DNA of 64,000 bases from Lachnoclostridium sp. UBA5725 (GTDB lineage Bacteria > Bacillota > Clostridia > Lachnospirales > Lachnospiraceae): NCBI GenBank assembly GCA_002419585.1, contig DIGJ01000002.1, positions 248,001 to 312,000 of the forward strand, read 5' to 3'. Both the position numbers and the translations under genes were made by a program. Shown piece by piece: positions 43,324 to 52,394 of the stretch (positions are counted from its first letter, which is position 1; each line of letters opens with the position of its first letter). The notes under the pieces were generated by a model. That model was not told the DNA's origin and did not search any database. It worked only from the letters and a program-made list of their open reading frames with translations.

Positions 43324-46047
43324 ATGATTCACAAACCTATTATCCTTAAAAAACGTAAGAGGTGGCTTATGATTCCAAAATTGACAATACGACGAAAACT
43401 TTTGATAGGTGTATTAACTGCAAGTCTTATTCCTTTTATCATCGGTATTTTCTATATAAAAACACAAACAGAGTCATGGCTTTTTTACAATAATCTTGAA
43501 CAGTCTAAAATCCTGATCGAACAGGCTGCAACGTATGTTGATGAGTCGGTTCTTTTTGGCATGCAAAACATGACAAAATTGCTGACGTTAGATGAAAGAA
43601 TCATCAATGTCGACCAAGGAATCAATCAATATACAAAGTATGATCCAGATACATATATCCCTACGAAGACAGAAAGCGAACGCCAGATTACTAAATTATT
43701 TAAATCTGTAGTCGATACGAATGATATTGTCACGTTTATCTCATACGGCACGAAAACAGGAGGTTACATTGAATACCCAGTTTTTAAACCCAAAGGTCCC
43801 TACGATCCAAGGAAGCGTGACTGGTATACGAAGGCAATAGAAAATAATGGCGCGATAATATCAGAACCATACCAAACAAAGATGACGAACGAATTGGTTA
43901 TCAGCATAGATGACATTGTCCGAAAAAAAGATTCAATGGTAGGGGTTATCAGTTTAACCATTAGCCTTGACAATATCATGGAAAAGCTAAGCAAGACGAC
44001 TTATGGAAAGTCTGGATACATCCTAGTTGTCAGTCCCAAAGGCAAGATTATCAATAGTCCCAAAAATCCGAATTGGCTTTTAAAACCTTATGAAAGTATC
44101 GGGCTAGGTTCTTTTGAAGTCTTGCAAAAAAAGGATGGGAAGACGTTTGTAGGTACGGTGAATGGAGTAGAGAGTGTGCTCACGGTTCATAAATCATCAA
44201 TCAGTGGATGGACATACATTGCAGCCATTGACGAAAGTGAAGTTTTAGGATACTCGAAATCGTTATCTGGACTCTTGATTTTGATTTTCTTTATATCTTC
44301 CATTGCAACGATTATTTTAGTGATTATTATCGCAAACTATATTACCAGACCAATTTCTACTTTAACGCATGCCATCAAAAGAATGTCCAATTTTGATTTT
44401 GATACGTATGAACAAAAGGATATCAAAAGTTTTACAAACGCGAAGGATGAAATTGGTGAGATTTCTCAGACCCTTGTGGGCATGCAGAACAATTTTTTAG
44501 AATTAAAATCAAGTCTTAACATTATGGACAAGGAGATACAAAGTATAAATGTGGAGGAATCTGCGATTGGTCGTGTTACCTTATCAAAAGACAATCCTCT
44601 TGGCGGCATCGCGATATCGGTCAACGGATTACTGGATAAAGTCGATAGCTATATTGAATGCATTCGTGATATTAATCAGGAGATTACCGTAAAAAATGAC
44701 TTACTGACTGCTTCCGAAGAAGAACTGACTAGCCAACTTGACGAAATTAATATGCAAAAGGAACGGATACATTTTCTTGCAGAACATGATTCCCTTACCA
44801 ACCTTCCAAATCGTCGAAGCTTCATGCAGCGCGCCGAGTTATGCATAGGAAATGGACGTGAAGGAGCAATTCTCCTACTTGATATGGACAACTTTAAAAG
44901 TATAAATGATACATTGGGGCATATTTTGGGGGATAAGGTTCTCGTTATTGTTGCTGACCGACTGAAGGAATTGATACAAGAGAATATTTTTATTGCTCGT
45001 TTTGGCGGTGATGAGTTCCTTATTCTTTTTGAAAATACAATAAATGCCGTGGATCTTCACACGTTTGTGAATCGAATCTTTCACATATTTAATGAACCGA
45101 TTGAAATCGAAGGCAATCATATTAAAATTGACTTTAGTATAGGAATTAGCAAATTTCCGGTGGATAGCTCCATCTTTAATCAAATTATGATGAATGCCGA
45201 TTTGGCGCTTTATACCGTTAAAAATTCTGGAAAGAACCATTATGCATTTTTTGATTCTACAATGGAAAAACATTTAAAGCAGAAAAATGAAGTAAAAGCA
45301 ATTATACAAACTGCTTTAAAGAATGATGGATTTAAAATGGTTTATCAGCCGAAAGTTTCGTTATCTGCTAAAAAAATTGTTGGATATGAAGCATTGATTC
45401 GTTTAAAAGATTACTCCTTGTCACCAGTCACATTTATTCATATAGCAGAAGAGTATGGTATGATTATTCCTTTAGGCCGAATGGTTACACAAAAGGTCAT
45501 AGAACAGATGGAAAAATGGCGTTCGAACGGAGTTACTTTAAAGCCGGTTTCTATCAATTTTTGCGCATTACAGCTCTATGATGCTACTTATATAGATTTT
45601 CTTTTTGGCTGTCTGACAGCAAATAAAATTTCACCTCAGATGATACAAATTGAAATTACGGAACATATCTTTATTGATAACAAAGAGTTAGCCATCCGTT
45701 TCATGAATCAACTAAGAGAACATGGAGTGGGAATTGCTTTAGACGATTTTGGCGCAGAGTATTCTTCACTAAGTTTTCTTTCCTCACTACCAGTAGATAC
45801 ATTAAAATTTGATCGTGAGATGAATCTAAGGCTTCTCTCGCTTGAAGATCAATCTGCTATGGCAAATTTAATTGCATTTATAAATAGTCTCAAGCTGCAG
45901 ATTGTTGCAGAGGGAATCGAAACGTTGGAACAAGTGATTCAACTGAGGAAGTCTGGATGTGATGTTATACAAGGATTTTATTTTAGCAAGCCAGTAGACG
46001 CAGATGAGGTGCCCGCAATTGATTTAACGGTTTATAATTTCGATTGA
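43324..46047 (+). CDS. Membrane dCache-HAMP-GGDEF-EAL cyclic-di-GMP protein
   Basis: This 907-residue sensor enzyme has a membrane helix (about 25-45), an external Cache sensor (about 46-310), a second helix (about 315-340), a HAMP-like stretch, a GGDEF domain and an EAL domain. The cyclase motif FGGDEF (561-565) is intact, and so is the phosphodiesterase motif YEALIRL (EAL at 689-691) with later EITEH and DDFGAEYSS. Both activities may be functional. The inhibitory RxxD site before GGDEF is absent (QENIFIAR). The ATG at 43324 has AGGA upstream; an ATG at 43369 with AGAGG is an alternative start. Confidence 0.92.
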   Translation: MIHKPIILKKRKRWLMIPKLTIRRKLLIGVLTASLIPFIIGIFYIKTQTESWLFYNNLEQSKILIEQAATYVDESVLFGMQNMTKLLTLDERIINVDQGINQYTKYDPDTYIPTKTESERQITKLFKSVVDTNDIVTFISYGTKTGGYIEYPVFKPKGPYDPRKRDWYTKAIENNGAIISEPYQTKMTNELVISIDDIVRKKDSMVGVISLTISLDNIMEKLSKTTYGKSGYILVVSPKGKIINSPKNPNWLLKPYESIGLGSFEVLQKKDGKTFVGTVNGVESVLTVHKSSISGWTYIAAIDESEVLGYSKSLSGLLILIFFISSIATIILVIIIANYITRPISTLTHAIKRMSNFDFDTYEQKDIKSFTNAKDEIGEISQTLVGMQNNFLELKSSLNIMDKEIQSINVEESAIGRVTLSKDNPLGGIAISVNGLLDKVDSYIECIRDINQEITVKNDLLTASEEELTSQLDEINMQKERIHFLAEHDSLTNLPNRRSFMQRAELCIGNGREGAILLLDMDNFKSINDTLGHILGDKVLVIVADRLKELIQENIFIARFGGDEFLILFENTINAVDLHTFVNRIFHIFNEPIEIEGNHIKIDFSIGISKFPVDSSIFNQIMMNADLALYTVKNSGKNHYAFFDSTMEKHLKQKNEVKAIIQTALKNDGFKMVYQPKVSLSAKKIVGYEALIRLKDYSLSPVTFIHIAEEYGMIIPLGRMVTQKVIEQMEKWRSNGVTLKPVSINFCALQLYDATYIDFLFGCLTANKISPQMIQIEITEHIFIDNKELAIRFMNQLREHGVGIALDDFGAEYSSLSFLSSLPVDTLKFDREMNLRLLSLEDQSAMANLIAFINSLKLQIVAEGIETLEQVIQLRKSGCDVIQGFYFSKPVDADEVPAIDLTVYNFD

Positions 46048-46125
46048 TGGCATAAAAAAGAATTCGAAGAATTTGATTAAAAGCTGAACAATGCAATAAG
46101 CATTACAATAAGAAAGGAATAAATT

Positions 46126-46374
46126 ATGGCAAAAACAATTGTAACCATTCATGAAGTAATTGAGCTCAATCATATGTTCGAAGAAAAAGGATTATCTTTT
46201 AAAATTCACCTTCACGATGCTTGCGGAGCACAAAGCTTTTCTGTAGAGGGACTTACAGAGGATGCATCAAAAGAAGAGTATGAAAGGGTAAACGAAGAAA
46301 TTGCGTTATATTTTAAAAGCAAAGGGATAGAAATTATGTTTACACAAAACAATAGAGATTTTTATGTAATCTAG
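46126..46374 (+). CDS. RDAC-type small protein
   Basis: This 82-residue protein resembles the small RDAC family of Clostridia, named for a conserved R/H-DAC motif; here LHDACGAQSFSVEG lies near residues 28-41. The single cysteine in that motif suggests a metal-binding or redox role, but none is established. AAGGAA precedes the ATG. Its stop overlaps an AAGGAG that could serve a very short downstream frame. A 25-bp stretch around the DACGAQSF codons recurs with two changes at 27819-27843. Confidence 0.7.
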   Translation: MAKTIVTIHEVIELNHMFEEKGLSFKIHLHDACGAQSFSVEGLTEDASKEEYERVNEEIALYFKSKGIEIMFTQNNRDFYVI

Positions 46375-46418
46375 AAGGAGTATACCCATGTGGATGAAGA
46401 ATATATCATTTCATATAA

Positions 46419-46466
46419 AAAAGGTCAGATTACCATCTTTTTAAAAGATGGTGAGTCTGACCTTTC
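46419..46466 (-). terminator. Terminator of the EcsC-family gene
   Basis: A near-perfect stem (AAAGGTCAGA...CCATCTTTT with its complement, one bulge) is followed on the minus strand by a CTTTTTT tract. On the plus strand it has only a weak T-rich tail, and it overlaps a possible tiny frame. Confidence 0.75.
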
Positions 46467-46471
46467 TTATA

Positions 46472-47275
46472 CTAAAGTTCATCCATTTTCTTGAGTAAAT
46501 ATCTTTTCTTATATTTAAGTCTGGCATATTTTCCTACTTTACTAATTATTGTGGGATTAATAGCACCACCAATCACACCGATAATTGGAAGTCCTTGTAT
46601 GAGTTTGACAGTTAGAAGAGTACTCGATAATAATTGAGAAGTCTCTTTCATAACATCATCTAGATGTAATCCTTCATAGGTATTGGAATCGATATTCATT
46701 CCGATAAGATCAATTTTTTGATCGTATTCTTTTTGCTTTTCTTCTTTTGTCATAGCGCCACAGATTACATATAGGATAAATGCTTTTTCCTCATCGGTAT
46801 CATATTGATAGCCATAGGATAGAGCAATTTCATCAATGGTTCTTATAATAACAGAAAGAAAGATTGGTATATCAGGCAATCCGATACCCAAAAGTCCAAG
46901 AATTCCGCCTTCAATTAATGAAATGGATTGATTTAATGCCATTGATTGGTTTGATTGTTTATCCATTTTTTTTATATGCTTTTTACTGCTATATTTATCA
47001 ACGGCGTAATTGTTCAAATCATGTTCCAATTCCATTTTTTCTTTATCATATGTCTTTTCTATCAAGGGATTGCCTTTTTCAAATACAAATTGAAACCCTT
47101 TGTAGAAAGCGGTATCCAGAATAGAAATAAACTTGCGGGGTACTTTATCTTGCAATTTATCCATGGTAGGTTTGATGCTATTTTTTATAAAGGCATTTTC
47201 TTTTTGATCCAAGAATTTATTTTCTCGTTTTTTTACATTGTCTAATTGCTTTAATAAAATTTGATTTTTATCCAT
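46472..47275 (-). CDS. EcsC-family protein
   Basis: The 267-residue product matches the EcsC family, named after the third gene of the Bacillus ecs locus; its function is not known. Visible are a lysine-rich N-terminal helical part, the Gly-rich SLIEGGILGLLGIGLPDIPIF (about 119-139, two residues shorter blocks conserved) and IQGLPIIGVIGGAINPT (about 228-244), both likely membrane-associated. It lies alone, without ecsAB transporter genes nearby. A terminator follows. Confidence 0.85.
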   Translation of the reverse strand: MDKNQILLKQLDNVKKRENKFLDQKENAFIKNSIKPTMDKLQDKVPRKFISILDTAFYKGFQFVFEKGNPLIEKTYDKEKMELEHDLNNYAVDKYSSKKHIKKMDKQSNQSMALNQSISLIEGGILGLLGIGLPDIPIFLSVIIRTIDEIALSYGYQYDTDEEKAFILYVICGAMTKEEKQKEYDQKIDLIGMNIDSNTYEGLHLDDVMKETSQLLSSTLLTVKLIQGLPIIGVIGGAINPTIISKVGKYARLKYKKRYLLKKMDEL

Positions 47276-47400
47276 TCGATCTGCTCCAATCCTTTTCTAT
47301 AGTTTATCATAATTATCTAATATTAATAATTAAAATTTTATACTAGAGGTTATTTTATTATTAAAATTACTAGAAAAGATGGAATAAAGAGGTTACCCAA

Positions 47401-48396
47401 TTACACAATATAAAGGATTTTGCATTTAGGGAAGTGTTTTGTAAGCTCAAATCGCAAAAAAATCTCGCCTTGGGTTCGTACATTCGAGTGATAGCAATAT
47501 TTGCCCCGTCCTCTTCCGGTCATTTTATCTTTATTATATAAGTCAATTGCGTTTGGGAAAGCCTCTGCATTAATCATTCGATGCACATAACTGTAAGTCA
47601 TAAAAATAACTTCAAAAAACACCTCGTCTTTTACAGCTTGAGACAATGTATAATCCAAAATGTTAAATAATTCTTTATACATAACTTCCCAATCTTCTAA
47701 TAATATTACCGGCGCTATTAATATGCCGATTTTGTATCCAGCAGCTTTTAAGGAATTTAATGCCTTGATTCTGTTTATCAGGGAGGACGTTCCAAATTCG
47801 ACTCTGTTTATAATATCTTGAGGATTGATGCTCATACGGACAACAGTTCTTCCCTTGTGTTCCAAAGTTAATAAAGGATCAACCATATCGAATTTAGTAG
47901 GAAATGTAAGATATCCTTTTTCGTTTTTTCCAAATTCTTCGATTGTCCATACAAGGTTATTTGTAATCAGGTTTTCAAGAACTAAATCACTATTACTTCC
48001 AATTTCAAAGGTCAGTTCCTTATCACTTTGATTTGAAGTTTTGATTAATTTGGCAAGCATATGTTCTCTATTTACGAATAGCCTTAGATAGGAACACTTA
48101 TTATAATTACAAACCAAATAGCAGTAAAGACACATTGCACTGCAACCAGAAGAAGTATAAGGCACTAAAAAATCAGAGGATTTTGAATTAGGAACATATT
48201 TGTGCGTTTTACGAATTCCAATTATAAGATTTTGTTTCATGCGTGCAAACTCACTATTTGGATTGCTTCTTAGCTCAGGAATGTTATTGTGATTCTCTAT
48301 TTTAATCCATTCAACAGAATCATATTTTTCATGAAGTTGTTTTCCTAGTGTATAATTCAATGCATTTTCTTCGTAATAAATAATATTTGGATTCAA
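47401..48396 (-). CDS. splB: Spore photoproduct lyase-like radical SAM protein
   Basis: Spore photoproduct lyase reverses the thymine dimer made by UV in spores, using a radical SAM cluster. I start at the TTG at 48396 (AAGGTG upstream), 10 bp after the nitroreductase stop; this gives 331 residues, near the usual ~340. The cluster motif GCSAMCLYC gives Cys85, Cys89 and Cys92, the CxxxCxxC spacing. The segment FEIGSNSDLVLE stands where the Bacillus enzyme has its hydrogen-donor Cys141 (ACTSD), so that cysteine appears to be Ser or Asn here. It supports a spore-forming host. Confidence 0.85.
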   Translation of the reverse strand: MNPNIIYYEENALNYTLGKQLHEKYDSVEWIKIENHNNIPELRSNPNSEFARMKQNLIIGIRKTHKYVPNSKSSDFLVPYTSSGCSAMCLYCYLVCNYNKCSYLRLFVNREHMLAKLIKTSNQSDKELTFEIGSNSDLVLENLITNNLVWTIEEFGKNEKGYLTFPTKFDMVDPLLTLEHKGRTVVRMSINPQDIINRVEFGTSSLINRIKALNSLKAAGYKIGILIAPVILLEDWEVMYKELFNILDYTLSQAVKDEVFFEVIFMTYSYVHRMINAEAFPNAIDLYNKDKMTGRGRGKYCYHSNVRTQGEIFLRFELTKHFPKCKILYIV

Positions 48397-48406
48397 TGGA
48401 CACCTT

Positions 48407-48946
48407 CTACCGATCTGTGTTTTCCCAACGGTTGTAATAAATATGAGAGGAAGTATCCTTTGGAGGATAATGTTCGTCATTTTCTTCGGTCTCACCAATT
48501 GGAGTCATAGCAACTACTCGAAACTTAGATGGAATATTTAAAATCATTCGGATAGCACTTTCATCAAACGACCCAATCCAGCAGGTACCATAACCTTCAT
48601 TGGTAGCTGCAAGTATCAAATGTTCCATAGCAATACCACAATCAATCATAAAGTAGGGTTTACCATCAATGGTTCCACTTTCAGATGGATTGCCCACGAT
48701 AATAGCAACCAGTGGAGCACTCATTACCGCATTTACTGCTTCGTTGTCATCATTGAGAATGGCACTAGCAATCTTCTCTTTTTGTGTGCTGTCATTAATA
48801 AAAACAAATCGGTAGCATGTTTCGTTTTTCCAAGAAGGTGCCATTAACGCAGCATGTATCATCTTGTCCAATTTCTCTGTTGGTATGGCAGTAGATTTGT
48901 AGGTTTTATTGCTAGTCCGCTTTTCTATAACATTATAAAAATCCAT
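48407..48946 (-). CDS. Nitroreductase-family protein
   Basis: This FMN-dependent nitroreductase-fold protein has 179 residues. It opens DFYNVIEKRTSNKTYK, the typical RRS/RTS-type FMN contact, and contains GIAMEHLILAATNEGYGTCWIGSFDE (two family blocks near 108-133) and MTPIGE near 151. It may reduce quinones, nitro compounds or flavins with NAD(P)H. It is followed within 10 bp by the spore photoproduct lyase gene, so the two are co-transcribed; a functional link is unproven. Confidence 0.9.
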   Translation of the reverse strand: MDFYNVIEKRTSNKTYKSTAIPTEKLDKMIHAALMAPSWKNETCYRFVFINDSTQKEKIASAILNDDNEAVNAVMSAPLVAIIVGNPSESGTIDGKPYFMIDCGIAMEHLILAATNEGYGTCWIGSFDESAIRMILNIPSKFRVVAMTPIGETEENDEHYPPKDTSSHIYYNRWENTDR

Positions 48947-49116
48947 GATTCATTCTCCCTATCTAAAAAATTAATTTTTCTTAGTATACTTGAAAAATTG
49001 CGTTTTTATACGAATTATATAGTAAAGAAAATTAATTTGTGCTATATAGCAGGTCGGGAATTGTGTTATAAATATGCATTAAATAAGAAAATATTGTATA
49101 AAAAGCCATAATTTGG

Positions 49117-49145
49117 TTGACATACTCTTATATGTTGAGTACAAT
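49117..49145 (+). promoter_or_regulatory. Strong promoter of the peptide ABC transporter operon
   Basis: A consensus -35 TTGACA (49117-49122) and -10 TACAAT (49140-49145) are spaced by 17 bp. Transcription would start near 49152, about 50 nt before the short leader frame. Confidence 0.8.
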
Positions 49146-49203
49146 AATTCACAAGTATTAATTATGTGCGAGGAATCATCTAAAATTCAAAGGAGAAGGA
49201 AAG

Positions 49204-49266
49204 ATGGTTCCTTGTTTTGCATTTCGTAGAAAAATAAAGTTGAATGAGAGGTATTTGGTATGGTGA
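49204..49266 (+). CDS. 20-residue leader peptide before oppB
   Basis: A short frame begins with ATG at 49204, has AAAGGAGAAGGAAAG immediately upstream, and ends with a TGA that overlaps the oppB start (ATGGTGA). It encodes MVPCFAFRRKIKLNERYLVW. The best ribosome site of the operon sits before this frame rather than before oppB, so translation of the leader could drive oppB by coupling. It could also be chance; there is no evidence that the peptide itself acts. Confidence 0.4.
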   Translation: MVPCFAFRRKIKLNERYLVW

Positions 49267-50177
49267 AATACTTTGCAAAGAGATTTGCAATGATGTTGAT
49301 TGCATTATTTATGATTGTATTAATAACATTTGTCATTATGCATTCCATTCCGGGAGGTCCTTTTACTAGTGATCGAAAAGTATCGGAGGATGTAGAAAAG
49401 GCATTGAATGAAAAATATAATCTGGATGCGCCTTTATATGAACAGTTTTTTGAATATATTGGTAATTTACTAAAAGGCGATATGGGACCATCTTTTAAGT
49501 ATACGGGTAAGTCTGTAAATGATTTTATAGCAAATGGTTTTCCGGTTTCTGCAAAACTAGGAGGGATTACAATTATTTTTGTATTGATCGCAGCAATCCC
49601 AATGGGAATTCTAGCGGCTATAAAGAATGGACGCTGGCAGGATATGACTGTTATGGCGGTGGCAACAATTGGTGTCACAATCCCGTCGTTTGTAATTGCA
49701 TCTGTACTAATTTATACATTTTCTTTTAGATTAGACTGGTTGCCTACCTATGGACTCGATACTTGGAAGGGATACATATTACCGGTAGTTGCGCTTGGTG
49801 GCTATTCCTTAAGCTATTTGGCAAGATTGATGCGGTCTAGTTTATTAGAGGTAATGGGGCAAGATTATATTCGTACGGCAAGGGCAAAAGGACTAACGGA
49901 ACTGAAAGTAATTACGAAGCACGCACTGCGGAACGCGTTGATTCCAGTAATTACAGTACTTGGTCCAACGGTTGCTGGATTGATGACAGGAAGCTTTGTT
50001 ATTGAGAAAATTTTTGCAATCCCGGGTCTCGGTGTTCACTTTGTAAATAGTGTGTCCCAACGTGACTATACTACTATAATGGGTGTGACAGTATTTTATG
50101 CCACCTTTTTGCTAGCAATGGTATTTATTGTTGATATATTTTATTGTTTGATTGATCCAAGAATTAAATTTGAGTAG
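49260..50177 (+). CDS. oppB: Oligopeptide ABC transporter permease OppB/DppB
   Basis: This is the first permease of a peptide importer, 305 residues with six helices. The signatures DYIRTARAKGLTELKVITKH near 200 (the coupling EAA-type loop) and the N-terminal FAKRFAMMLIALFMIVLITF helix are typical. It pairs with OppC to form the channel for the binding protein encoded at the operon end. It begins inside the stop of the leader frame and is followed by oppC after 12 bp. Confidence 0.93.
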   Translation: MVKYFAKRFAMMLIALFMIVLITFVIMHSIPGGPFTSDRKVSEDVEKALNEKYNLDAPLYEQFFEYIGNLLKGDMGPSFKYTGKSVNDFIANGFPVSAKLGGITIIFVLIAAIPMGILAAIKNGRWQDMTVMAVATIGVTIPSFVIASVLIYTFSFRLDWLPTYGLDTWKGYILPVVALGGYSLSYLARLMRSSLLEVMGQDYIRTARAKGLTELKVITKHALRNALIPVITVLGPTVAGLMTGSFVIEKIFAIPGLGVHFVNSVSQRDYTTIMGVTVFYATFLLAMVFIVDIFYCLIDPRIKFE

Positions 50178-50189
50178 AGAGGATGCATC

Positions 50190-51341
50190 ATGGAAAATAA
50201 ATGGGATTTATTGGAATCATCCAATGAAGATAGAGAGAAAATCTGGACAAAAAATCGAACGTTTGCCGGAGATGTATGGTTTCGATTTCGAAAGAAGCCA
50301 ACAGCGATTGCAGGTTTTGTTATCATAGTATTATTAATTGCGTTTGCATTGGCAGGACCGTTATTTACTAGTTACAATTATTCGGTGCAGAATCTGGAAG
50401 TAGTAAATATTCCTCCAATCATGAAGGTATATGAAAGCCCGGATGAAAAAGGATATTTATACATAACACAGTCAATAAAGGTAGTATATGTAGAAAAAGA
50501 TGGAACATTAGGCTCACAACTAAAAAAAGTAAGAGATGTAGCGAAAGAAAACATAACAATCTATGATTGCAATGGGCAAGAGGTGGCACTGTATTATGAA
50601 CAGAAACCTTATTTACTAGCAGATCCGGAATCTAAGATTGTGTATAACATAAAACATATATGGAACAAGTCATTTATACTAGGAACGGATTCCTTAGGAC
50701 GTGATATACTAACCCGCTTGATGTATGGAACAAGAGTTTCTTTACTTGTAGCATTTGTGGCTGCCCTTGTTAATATGGTGATTGGGATAATATATGGCGG
50801 TATAGCTGGATATCTTGGCGGTATTGTGGATTCGGTGATGATGCGTATTGTTGATATTATCAGTACAATCCCACTTACGTTATACGTAATTCTAATCATG
50901 GTGCTATTAGGAACTGGACTTAAGAGTATTATTGTAGCCTTAGGAAGTGTATATTGGGTCGACATGGCAAGAGTAGTGAGGGGGCAAACCTTAAGCTTAA
51001 AAGAGCAGGAGTTCGTAGTTGCAGCAAAGACAATTGGATCTTCTACTAGGACGATATTAAAACAACATATCATACCAAATGCGATGGGATCTATCTTAGT
51101 AACGGTTACCATGTTAATTCCATCGGCTATCTTTATCGAAGCCTTTTTAGGATATTTAGGAATCGGTTTACAGCCACCGCTCGCTAGCCTTGGTACAATG
51201 TGCAATGATGCAACAGAGAACTTACGCTCCTGTCCTTTTCAGTTATTTATCCCAGCACTTGCAATCTGTATTATCATGTTTGCATTTAACTTTGTAGGAG
51301 ATGGATTACGAGATGCATTAGATCCAAAACTTAAAAAATAG
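50190..51341 (+). CDS. oppC: Oligopeptide ABC transporter permease OppC, with extra external domain
   Basis: This second permease has 383 residues, longer than the usual ~300. The excess is an inserted soluble region of about 90-100 residues (roughly 65-160, between the first helix and the transport domain). It includes YESPDEKGYLYITQS and KENITIYDCNGQEVALYY, which look beta-rich and external. The transport core with FILGTDSLGRDILTRLMYG and the EAA loop LKEQEFVVAAKTIG is normal. Similar long OppC proteins occur in Clostridia. It is a standard operon member otherwise. Confidence 0.92.
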   Translation: MENKWDLLESSNEDREKIWTKNRTFAGDVWFRFRKKPTAIAGFVIIVLLIAFALAGPLFTSYNYSVQNLEVVNIPPIMKVYESPDEKGYLYITQSIKVVYVEKDGTLGSQLKKVRDVAKENITIYDCNGQEVALYYEQKPYLLADPESKIVYNIKHIWNKSFILGTDSLGRDILTRLMYGTRVSLLVAFVAALVNMVIGIIYGGIAGYLGGIVDSVMMRIVDIISTIPLTLYVILIMVLLGTGLKSIIVALGSVYWVDMARVVRGQTLSLKEQEFVVAAKTIGSSTRTILKQHIIPNAMGSILVTVTMLIPSAIFIEAFLGYLGIGLQPPLASLGTMCNDATENLRSCPFQLFIPALAICIIMFAFNFVGDGLRDALDPKLKK

Positions 51342-51360
51342 AACCAGAAAGGTGAAGAAT

Positions 51361-52368
51361 ATGGAGCCTGTTTTAACAGTAAAAAACTTGAAAACTTCGT
51401 TCATGACAAGTAATGGTGAGGTACAGGCAGTACGTGGTGTCAGTTTTCAAGTTGAAAAAGGAGAAATATTAGGAATTGTTGGAGAATCAGGTAGCGGTAA
51501 AAGCGTTACATCGATGTCTATCTTGCGACTACTTGCAGATACTGCCAAAATTGTGGATGGTGAAGTGATTTTTGGTGGAAATGATTTGACGAAAGTAACC
51601 AATAGGAAAATGAGAGAAATTCGTGGAGAAAAGATTGCAATGATTTTCCAAGACCCAATGTCTTCTCTAAATCCGTTAATCCCCGTGGGAGAACAAGTAG
51701 CAGAGATGATAAGGGTACATCATAAAGAGCTAAGTAAGGATGAATTAAATGAGAAAGTATTCGAGTTATTTGGGCAAGTCAGAATTCCAGAGCCTGAGAA
51801 ACGATATAAATCATATCCGCATGAATTCAGTGGTGGTATGAGACAGCGTGTCATGATTGCTATGGCATTGGCCAATCGTCCAGAACTTCTAATAGCGGAT
51901 GAGCCTACCACTGCGCTTGATGTTACGATTCAAGATCAAATATTAAAGCAACTTCGCGCGTTACAAAAGGAGTATGAAACCAGTATTATTTTTATTACAC
52001 ATGACTTAGGAGTGGTAGCTGAGCTTTGCGAACGTGTAATCGTAATGTATGGCGGTCTTATCATGGAAGAGGCAACGATTGATGATATTTTTGAACATCC
52101 GAAACATCCATACACATTAGGTCTGTTAGAATCAATTCCAGCAATTGACCAAGAAAAGGCAAATCGATTATCACCGATTCCAGGGTCACCGCCAGATATG
52201 ACAAAACCGCCAATTGGATGCCCTTTTGCTCCGAGGTGTCCGTATGCACGACAAATTTGTGCGAGTGAATGTCCTGAATATGTGAATATTAATGATACCC
52301 ATCGTTCTATGTGTTGGCTATTGGACCCAGATGCTCCAGCAGACAATAATCCATTTTACAGTTTGTAA
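51361..52368 (+). CDS. oppD: Oligopeptide ABC transporter ATPase OppD
   Basis: This is one of the two ATPases of the peptide importer, 335 residues from the ATG at 51361 (AAAGGTG upstream; an in-frame GTG 9 bp earlier is less likely). Walker A GESGSGKS (about 43-50), the signature FSGGMRQRV (about 158-166) and Walker B ELLIADEPTTALD are intact. A C-terminal oligopeptide-transporter extension with a cysteine motif (CPFAPRCPYARQIC ... ECPEY) may bind an iron-sulfur cluster, as in the Opp/Dpp group. Confidence 0.94.
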   Translation: MEPVLTVKNLKTSFMTSNGEVQAVRGVSFQVEKGEILGIVGESGSGKSVTSMSILRLLADTAKIVDGEVIFGGNDLTKVTNRKMREIRGEKIAMIFQDPMSSLNPLIPVGEQVAEMIRVHHKELSKDELNEKVFELFGQVRIPEPEKRYKSYPHEFSGGMRQRVMIAMALANRPELLIADEPTTALDVTIQDQILKQLRALQKEYETSIIFITHDLGVVAELCERVIVMYGGLIMEEATIDDIFEHPKHPYTLGLLESIPAIDQEKANRLSPIPGSPPDMTKPPIGCPFAPRCPYARQICASECPEYVNINDTHRSMCWLLDPDAPADNNPFYSL

Positions 52369-52394
52369 AAGCCACATAGAAAAGGAGTTATGAT

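Noticed and set aside
49187..49678. 163-codon minus-strand frame opposite oppB
   Set aside because: Antisense to a clear permease gene; no start signal.
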